Assembly (NCBI GenBank): GCA_019057975.1
Contig: JAHLWJ010000008.1
Coordinates: 1 to 34,804, forward strand
Origin: Promethearchaeota archaeon
Lineage (GTDB): Archaea > Asgardarchaeota > Lokiarchaeia > Sigynarchaeales > SOKP01
Length of the DNA: 34,804 nucleotides
Reading direction: 5' to 3'
Shown here: one piece after another, positions 30,187-34,804 of the stretch
Layout: every line of letters begins with the position of its first letter
Position numbering within the stretch: the first letter of the stretch is position 1
The notes under the pieces: model-generated
Told to the model about the DNA's origin: nothing
Seen by the model: only the letters and a program-made list of their open reading frames with translations
Database searches by the model: none
Translations under genes and position numbers: made by a program

Positions 30187-30539
30187 TAAAAACAACTATT
30201 GTAATAAGTGTTACAGTAGATGAAATATTTTTTAATGACATCAGCACAAATGCTGATGATGACAGTTATGATATAGATACCAATAATAACAAAAACAAAA
30301 AGAAGAATTAAGAGAACGAATATCAAAAGTTAGGTTTAAAAGGTAGGGCTAAAATCAATTTATATGTTTTTTAAAGCACTTTAATACTGAAGAACTGAAA
30401 AGAAAAACTATGAGTAATACATCAGGAGACAAGACAAGGTAAGATATTATAAAAATGATTAAAAAAGAATCACTAGGATTGGATTTAAGGCACGATAATT
30501 TTATTTTAATGATATATGCTATGACAAAAAGAGGTAAAG
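30187..30539. other. decayed intergenic region
   Basis: A frame to TAA 30309-30311 (about 40 codons, Asp/Asn/Lys-rich end) follows AAAGGAGAT but lacks any ATG, GTG or TTG start. A 32-codon frame at 30458-30556 has an ATG but no ribosome site and overlaps the next gene. Both look like debris. Confidence 0.4.
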
Positions 30540-31154
30540 ATGTACAAAATTAAAAATTTAGTTAGTAACTATAATTCAGATATAAATCTTGAAGAAACAT
30601 TAAAAAAAATACTTATTGAGCTTAAAAAAGTAAAAGATGATTATTCAGATGAAGGTATGACTGTTTATGAAAATCTGATTAAATGGAAAAATAAATATGT
30701 TAAAAAAATTAGTAAAATAAAGGGTTATCTTGAGACCGCTATCCAGACCAATGGGGAAGGAATAATAAAATTTATAGAATCCTATATTAATTCAAATGGA
30801 TTAAAATTTGAAGAGATAGAAATTAATAAATTTGATAAAAAAAGAAAAACAGATGTTGGAACTATAGACTTGATTGGTCATACTAAAAATGAAAAATATA
30901 TTATTGAAGTAAAAAATTGTCCGGCAAAATCTGATGTTATAGGACAAGTTTTAGGATATTGGCAATATCTAAAAGAAGCTGACAATAGAGAATATACGGT
31001 TATAATTATTGCTCCTTCTTTTACAAATAAATACAAATATGCCATAAAAGCAATTAAAGGAATTAATATTTATAATTTACTTTATAAAATATCAGATAAT
31101 AAACTGGAATTAGAACTATTGACAAATATTGACTTTTTAGAAAAAAAGGTATAG
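30540..31154 (+). CDS. putative PD-(D/E)XK nuclease, NucS/DUF91-like
   Basis: A 204-aa protein. Residues 1-70 are helical; the nuclease core lies at about 100-185: D110 in GTIDLIG, E123-V-K125 in YIIEVKNCPAK, then VIGQVLGYWQYLKEA, the Gln-containing helix typical of NucS/RecB-like nucleases, and a late beta strand (YTVIIIAPSF). The core matches the catalytic pattern for metal-dependent DNA cleavage. AAAGAGGTAAAG precedes the ATG. Expression ends at the strong terminator at 31183. Substrate unknown. Confidence 0.65.
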   Translation: MYKIKNLVSNYNSDINLEETLKKILIELKKVKDDYSDEGMTVYENLIKWKNKYVKKISKIKGYLETAIQTNGEGIIKFIESYINSNGLKFEEIEINKFDKKRKTDVGTIDLIGHTKNEKYIIEVKNCPAKSDVIGQVLGYWQYLKEADNREYTVIIIAPSFTNKYKYAIKAIKGINIYNLLYKISDNKLELELLTNIDFLEKKV

Positions 31155-31182
31155 ACTCTACCACAATGGGTAGATTTTACAC

Positions 31183-31208
31183 AAGAGCCAAAAGGCTCTT
31201 TTTTATTT
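31183..31208 (+). terminator. intrinsic terminator
   Basis: AAGAGCC (31183-31189), AAAA loop, GGCTCTT (31194-31200), then TTTTATTT. A small hairpin CTACC/GGTAG (about 31158-31174) precedes it. Confidence 0.85.
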
Positions 31209-31239
31209 AGCAAGTCAATGGATTAATAAAAAATAGGAC

Positions 31240-31269
31240 TTGACAAAATATGCACAAATGGTTTAAAAT
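31240..31269 (+). promoter_or_regulatory. promoter of a short transcript
   Basis: TTGACA (31240-31245), 18-bp spacer, TAAAAT (31264-31269). The next terminator begins only 45 bp downstream. Confidence 0.55.
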
Positions 31270-31276
31270 TTCTACA

Positions 31277-31342
31277 ATAGGCGAGAGCTGTCAAGAAGTA
31301 TAAAATTTTATACAAGACTTCAAGAAATTGGGGTCTTTTTTT
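31277..31342 (+). ncRNA. candidate small RNA of about 65 nt
   Basis: Between promoter 31240-31269 and an intrinsic terminator (AAGACTTC 31314-31321 with GGGGTCTT 31330-31337, two G-U pairs, then a T-run to 31342) lies a short unit with no ORF. It contains the perfect 16-bp palindrome GTATAAAATTTTATAC (31298-31313). It might be a plasmid-type antisense or regulatory RNA, or the attenuated leader of the RHH operon that follows. Confidence 0.45.
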
Positions 31343-31407
31343 ATTTGACTAATCAAAATTTAATCACTTATAAAAATCAATTAATAAATTATAAAGAAAG
31401 GTTAATT

Positions 31408-31584
31408 ATGGCAATGAAAAAGGAGCAACTGACACTATACCTAGACCCAGGAGTTAAGGAAGCCCTAGATACTTATTGTTATATGGCCAAGAGAAATCGA
31501 ACCCGTGTGATGAATGAAGCTATTGAAGACTATGTAACCAGACATTTAAAAAATGAATGCGAAAAGGAAGGTTTGATTAAATGA
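31408..31584 (+). CDS. 58-aa ribbon-helix-helix protein (CopG-like)
   Basis: Starts MAMKKEQLTLYLDPGVKEAL, with beta strand QLTLYLD and two helices (VKEALDTYCYMA; RTRVMNEAIEDYVTRHL), the standard RHH_1 fold. ATG 31408 is chosen because AAAGG lies 7 bp upstream; a longer frame from TTG 31345 lacks a ribosome site and runs through the terminator. Likely a repressor of its own operon or a copy-number/segregation protein. It overlaps the next gene by ATGA. Confidence 0.75.
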   Translation: MAMKKEQLTLYLDPGVKEALDTYCYMAKRNRTRVMNEAIEDYVTRHLKNECEKEGLIK

Positions 31585-31733
31585 CTGGCAGAAAGAGAAG
31601 AAATCCAAAAAGAAAACTGGTAAATGAAGAAAAAATGAATAATAGATTAAAAAATTTAATAAAAGTTATACGAAAGGATAGGGAATATTATGGGAGACAC
31701 AATAAAAACAATGCCAATGTTACATCGAAATAG
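31581..31733 (+). CDS. 50-aa basic protein overlapping two neighbours
   Basis: The frame starts in the ATGA overlap with the RHH gene and runs 50 codons, overlapping the next start by 44 bp. It is rich in Arg/Lys/Asn (MTGRKRRNPKRKLV start). The coupled start supports translation, but composition is simple and there is no recognised family. Confidence 0.4.
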   Translation: MTGRKRRNPKRKLVNEEKMNNRLKNLIKVIRKDREYYGRHNKNNANVTSK

Positions 31734-32199
31734 AGATTTATTCCTAGATGAAAAAACAGTTGAAAAAATTACATATTTAACAAATTTCAAAAATGCAGGC
31801 AATTTGAACGACATAGTAAATAAGGCACTGAAGGAATATCTGGCAGTAAAGTTTAAAGAATTGAATCTCTTGCATTATATAGACCTGGAATTTGAGCAGA
31901 GGGTAAAAAATAATCTTAAAAGGCAAGAATTGGAAGCTAAAAAAAGAGATAATATCAGGCTTGTAGAAATTGCAAAGCGACGCATTTTAGAAAGAGAAGT
32001 TGAGAAGCTAAAAGCAGAGGAAAAAAGGATGGGTAAAAAAATATCTTTAGAGAAGCAATATCCACCAGTTAAAGTTGAAATGCTTAGATTGACGGGTTAT
32101 GAAGGAAAAACATTAAATCCAGGAGATAAAATTATTGTTTCTAAAGATGTAGCTGAAAGATGGGAACAAGTGGAATTAGCAAAAATAATAAAAAAATAG
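31690..32199 (+). CDS. uncharacterised protein with RHH-like N-terminus and coiled coil
   Basis: A 169-aa protein. Residues about 15-55 (DLFLDEKTVEKITYLTNF ... LNDIVNKALKEYLAVKF) fit an RHH pattern; residues about 65-115 form a long charged coiled coil (EFEQRVKNNLKRQELEAKKR); the C-terminus (VEMLRLTGYEGKTLNPGDKIIVSKDVAERW) is a small beta domain. This last part resembles the conserved region of small phage/plasmid proteins with a G-D-x-I-x-V-x-x-x-x-A-x-x-W pattern, seen in phage head proteins; a firm family is not assigned. Confidence 0.6.
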   Translation: MGDTIKTMPMLHRNRDLFLDEKTVEKITYLTNFKNAGNLNDIVNKALKEYLAVKFKELNLLHYIDLEFEQRVKNNLKRQELEAKKRDNIRLVEIAKRRILEREVEKLKAEEKRMGKKISLEKQYPPVKVEMLRLTGYEGKTLNPGDKIIVSKDVAERWEQVELAKIIKK

Positions 32200-32214
32200 A
32201 AGGAAGATAATATT

Positions 32215-32532
32215 ATGGAAATTAAAAAAATACAACAAGGCCGACATACTATTTTTATATTTAACAAAAATCCTGATAGTATAGAACCAGAAATCATAAA
32301 TCCGACTTATGTGCAATTAAATAATTATGAAGCAGAGGACTTATTTCGTTATTGCACCAAGCGATTTTATGATAATGATATTAATCCTGATTTTAATAAG
32401 ATCATTTTGAAAGCACTAGATCAGTATTTGAAGAAGGAAATTACAGAATCAGACTTAAAAAAAATTGAGGAAATCAAAGCACAGGAAGCTAGAGAAATTG
32501 ATGCTATGAGGAAAATTAAAGGATTTTATTGA
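32215..32532 (+). CDS. uncharacterised 105-aa protein
   Basis: A 105-aa protein with a beta-rich N-terminus (IQQGRHTIFIFNKNP) and a helical C-terminus (about 55-100). Residues about 63-77 (DFNKIILKALDQYLK) resemble the second helix of RHH-type proteins like the neighbouring gene, but the first strand is not clear. It is 15 bp after the previous gene with AAGGAAGAT before the ATG, so it belongs to the same operon. Confidence 0.55.
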   Translation: MEIKKIQQGRHTIFIFNKNPDSIEPEIINPTYVQLNNYEAEDLFRYCTKRFYDNDINPDFNKIILKALDQYLKKEITESDLKKIEEIKAQEAREIDAMRKIKGFY

Positions 32533-32739
32533 TAAGGATAGAGAATTCTTAGATGTTTTAGAAAAATTAATGAAGAAATATAAATCTATTAAAGGGAGAG
32601 ATAATAAAAGAACTTAGAATATAATCCTATATTTAATTTTAAAGCATTTTAAAGCGTGTGCATACGAAGGAAAGATATCACTTGATAAGATATGCCTTAA
32701 AATTGAAAATTTAAAATAAAACAAACAAAATAAATAATT
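32533..32739. other. intergenic region with dispersed AT-rich motif
   Basis: No ORF with a good start. Bases about 32625-32662 share TTTAATTTTAAAG and TTTAAAGCGTGT words with the inverted-repeat region at 24250-24306. Confidence 0.4.
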
Positions 32740-32769
32740 AAAGACGTTCAGATTTGAGCGTCTTTTTTT
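32740..32769 (+). terminator. intrinsic terminator
   Basis: An 11-bp stem with one T-G pair (AAAGACGTTCA 32740-32750 and TGAGCGTCTTT 32755-32765), GATT loop, then T-run to 32769. It ends the RHH operon. Confidence 0.85.
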
Positions 32770-32785
32770 ATTGGAAAGAATTAAA

Positions 32786-32890
32786 ATGAAAAATATTAAT
32801 GTTATTAGGTCGTATAAGCCGGTAAAAGACATTCAGGATATATTAGCTTATATTTATGATATTATATTTGAAAAAGAATTGACGAAGTAA
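32786..32890 (+). CDS. short ORF (34 aa)
   Basis: ATG 32786 is preceded by GGAAAGAA. The frame encodes MKNINVIRSYKPVKDIQDIL and ends after 34 codons. It lies just after a terminator and before the excisionase-like gene. It may be a leftover of a longer gene or a real small peptide. Confidence 0.35.
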   Translation: MKNINVIRSYKPVKDIQDILAYIYDIIFEKELTK

Positions 32891-32948
32891 GTAAACGTGG
32901 TAAAATTAGGATAAAATAAATAATTAAGAAAATATGAGAGAAGCAAAA

Positions 32949-33143
32949 ATGAAAGTAGAAAAGAAAAGACCCCAATGGTTGAACTCGATACAAATACGAA
33001 GAATGTTAGGGAATATTTCAAGGCAATATTTTTGGCAATTAAAGGTAAGAAAAAACTTCCCAGATCCTGTATACAGCGAAGATGGTATTGAACTCTGGGA
33101 AGAAGAAAAAATTAAAGAATATATTAAGAAAAGAAATAATTGA
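32949..33143 (+). CDS. AlpA/excisionase-like helix-turn-helix protein
   Basis: A 64-69-aa protein. The core, SIQIRRMLGNISRQYFWQL followed by NFPDPVYSEDGIELWEEEKIKEYIKKR, is the winged-helix pattern of AlpA/Xis-type proteins (the F-P-x-P...W...V/I-x-x-Y-I signature). ATG 32934 and ATG 32949 are both possible; the later start loses only charged residues. It lies 24 bp before the large serine recombinase and is the natural recombination directionality factor for it, though it may equally be a transcription regulator. Confidence 0.65.
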   Translation: MKVEKKRPQWLNSIQIRRMLGNISRQYFWQLKVRKNFPDPVYSEDGIELWEEEKIKEYIKKRNN

Positions 33144-33167
33144 ATCAATATTAATATGAGGTGTAAT

Positions 33168-34790
33168 ATGAATGAGAACGCTGCCTGCTATGTTAGAGTT
33201 TCAAGCTCACTTCAAGCCGGAGAAGACAAATACAGCATACCTGAACAAAAAGATATATTAACTGGTATTTGCACCAGGAATAACTGGAATCCCGTATTTT
33301 TTGAGGATATCGGAATATCCGGAGAGACAATAAGACTAAGACCGCAGCTAAAAAAAATGCTAAAGGCCTGTAGTGATGGTATATTTAAAAAGATTTTAGT
33401 AGTAGATCAGGATAGGTTAACAAGAAATATTAGCGATCTACAATATATAAAAGATAGTTTTATAGAAAATAATGTCAGCCTGGTAATAAATGGAAATATC
33501 CTTGATTTAAAAAATGAAGATGATGACTTTATATCTGATATTCAGGGAGTATTCAGTAAAAGAGAAAGAAGGATAATAGCAAAAAGGACAGCAAGGGGTA
33601 AATATCAAAAGGCAAAACAGGGTAAAATCCCCACTGCCGGCTATAATATACCTTACGGATATAAATTAAATAAAGAAAATAAGATTGTAATAAATGAAGA
33701 AGAAGCCAGAGTTATAAGAATGATATTTAATTGGATAGCAGATAAGGGAATGAGCTGTTATAAGATTGCTACAAAGTTAAATAATCTGGCAATACCCACC
33801 AGATCAAAAATCTATGGCAAGATTATACGATCCAGAATAAATAATAAAATATATGAGTCTAAATGGACTAGAAGCTCTGTAGATCATATTATAAAAAAAG
33901 AAATGTACTACCAGGATAAATATCTATATACCAGTAAGTTTTATGATGAGCTGGTATTTATTGAAAAAGAGCCAATTATATCCAGGGAACTTTTTGAAAA
34001 TGCAAGAAGCCAGACCATTAAAAATAAATCATTTCACGGGAGAGTATCAACTGCGGTTTATATTCTTACCGGTAAGATAAGATGTAAAAAATGCGGTAGT
34101 GCTTACGTTGGCGCTAGATGGCATAACAAAAAAGAAGGTAGAATATCTTATTATTACCGTGATCTAGGAAAATCAAATAAGGTAAAGGAATATAAGCAAA
34201 GATGTACAAGCGCTTCAATAAAAAAGGATTTGGTTGAAAACATAATAAAGAATGATATAAAGGAATTTTTAGTTAATCCTAAGACATTGGAAAGTTATCT
34301 TGATAATAGTAAAGAAGAAGATAACACACTTGCGGATATTGAATATCAGATAATAAAAAATGATTCAGAAATGGGTAAACTTATAGACCTATACGCAGAA
34401 ATGTTTATACCTGATCCAGTCCAGGAAAAAGTTATTAAAGAAAAGATAAAACAAATACAGGGAAAGGCTAGAACTCTGCAGGCCTTAAAATTTGAAGCTG
34501 AAAACAAAGCAGAGGCCTTAAAATTAAAAAGAAATAAAATTGAGAAGATATCATATTTGCTTAAAAAAATAAGTGAAGGCATAGAAAAACTTGAAGACTG
34601 GGAATGGAAAAGACTTATTGATAAGCTAGTAGATAAGATTAAAATAGACTCAACTGGTAGACAGGGTAAGACTGTTAAACTGGATATCTATATAACTTAT
34701 AATTTCGATAAAATAATTAATCAAAAGACTTATTACTATACGGACAAAGTCAATAGTGCATCCGAGAGAGGTAATAAAACCAGTAATTAA
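33168..34790 (+). CDS. large serine recombinase (site-specific integrase)
   Basis: A serine integrase of about 540 aa. The N-terminal resolvase domain begins ACYVRVSSS, with the nucleophile Ser in RVSS, and has QDRLTRN with catalytic Arg residues and the long helix (GVFSKRERRIIAKRTARGK). The recombinase domain begins GYNIPYGYKLN, and the zinc-ribbon domain has CKKCGSAY and a later Cys (RCTSAS). A coiled coil lies at about 390-470 and the tail is basic. I favour ATG 33168 over 33156 because GAGGTG ends about 5 bp before it. It cuts and joins attP and attB, integrating the element without host factors. An att site should lie close to its 3' end, at or beyond the window edge (14 bp remain). Confidence 0.92.
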   Translation: MNENAACYVRVSSSLQAGEDKYSIPEQKDILTGICTRNNWNPVFFEDIGISGETIRLRPQLKKMLKACSDGIFKKILVVDQDRLTRNISDLQYIKDSFIENNVSLVINGNILDLKNEDDDFISDIQGVFSKRERRIIAKRTARGKYQKAKQGKIPTAGYNIPYGYKLNKENKIVINEEEARVIRMIFNWIADKGMSCYKIATKLNNLAIPTRSKIYGKIIRSRINNKIYESKWTRSSVDHIIKKEMYYQDKYLYTSKFYDELVFIEKEPIISRELFENARSQTIKNKSFHGRVSTAVYILTGKIRCKKCGSAYVGARWHNKKEGRISYYYRDLGKSNKVKEYKQRCTSASIKKDLVENIIKNDIKEFLVNPKTLESYLDNSKEEDNTLADIEYQIIKNDSEMGKLIDLYAEMFIPDPVQEKVIKEKIKQIQGKARTLQALKFEAENKAEALKLKRNKIEKISYLLKKISEGIEKLEDWEWKRLIDKLVDKIKIDSTGRQGKTVKLDIYITYNFDKIINQKTYYYTDKVNSASERGNKTSN

Positions 34791-34804
34791 AGAGTCAGCA
34801 GCTT

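Noticed and set aside
31345..31407. Longer 79-aa version of the RHH gene from TTG
   Set aside because: The extra residues overlap the terminator's T-run and lack a ribosome site; ATG 31408 has one.

Overview
The window is AT-rich bacterial DNA, coded almost entirely on the + strand, with short intergenic gaps. Two lipoproteins (a sugar-binding protein and a secreted nuclease) carry the same kind of acidic Glu/Val-rich linker after the lipobox. Together with the low GC, this makes me suspect an uncultured anaerobic lineage such as Atribacterota. That is inference only: there is no rRNA or other taxonomic marker here.

Left end (1-5.9 kb): a plasmid-like maintenance region. A putative replication initiator (95-1339) is followed by four tandem 32-33 bp iterons (1371-1500), two DnaA-box-like sites, an AT-rich stretch, pyrimidine- and purine-rich tracts, and a 35-bp palindrome (1845-1879). 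Next come an HNH nuclease, a truncated IS1595-type transposase head, a ParA ATPase with a small ribbon-helix-helix partner, and a convergent type II restriction-modification pair (methylase +, endonuclease -). The gap at 5.85-6.95 kb has no intact gene but holds short tandem repeats and a decayed helix-turn-helix gene.

6.95-10.7 kb: a second copy of the IS1595 remnant leads into a two-gene unit (119-aa protein plus a radical SAM protein of the spore-photoproduct-lyase type). A lone HicB-like antitoxin follows, then a block made of a candidate structured RNA (about 8960-9132), an AbiEii-like nucleotidyltransferase toxin and an XRE antitoxin. The block recurs at 29.3-30.2 kb with almost all of the toxin gene deleted.

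10.9-21.2 kb: a complete sugar import and catabolism operon: DeoR regulator, BtpA/SgcQ protein, periplasmic binding lipoprotein, double ABC ATPase, two permeases, a UROD/methyltransferase-like protein with an HxC...C metal site, an FGGY sugar kinase and an M42 peptidase. A terminator after the binding-protein gene probably sets higher expression of that gene.

21.3-34.8 kb: a mosaic accessory region. It holds a transposase tail, a NYN-domain nuclease that seems to start at ATT, and a cassette with a consensus promoter (unknown 185-aa protein, catalytic-domain-only tyrosine recombinase, 69-aa protein). It also holds several PD-(D/E)XK-like nucleases, a secreted thermonuclease, small coiled-coil and RHH proteins, a serine-recombinase head fragment, and the orphan antitoxin copy. 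The right end is a small excisionase-like protein followed by a large serine recombinase ending 14 bp from the window edge.

Taken together, replication and partition genes at one end and an excisionase/serine-integrase pair at the other suggest a plasmid or integrated plasmid-like element with defence, toxin-antitoxin and nuclease cargo around a metabolic operon. Whether the operon is cargo or host chromosome cannot be decided from this window.
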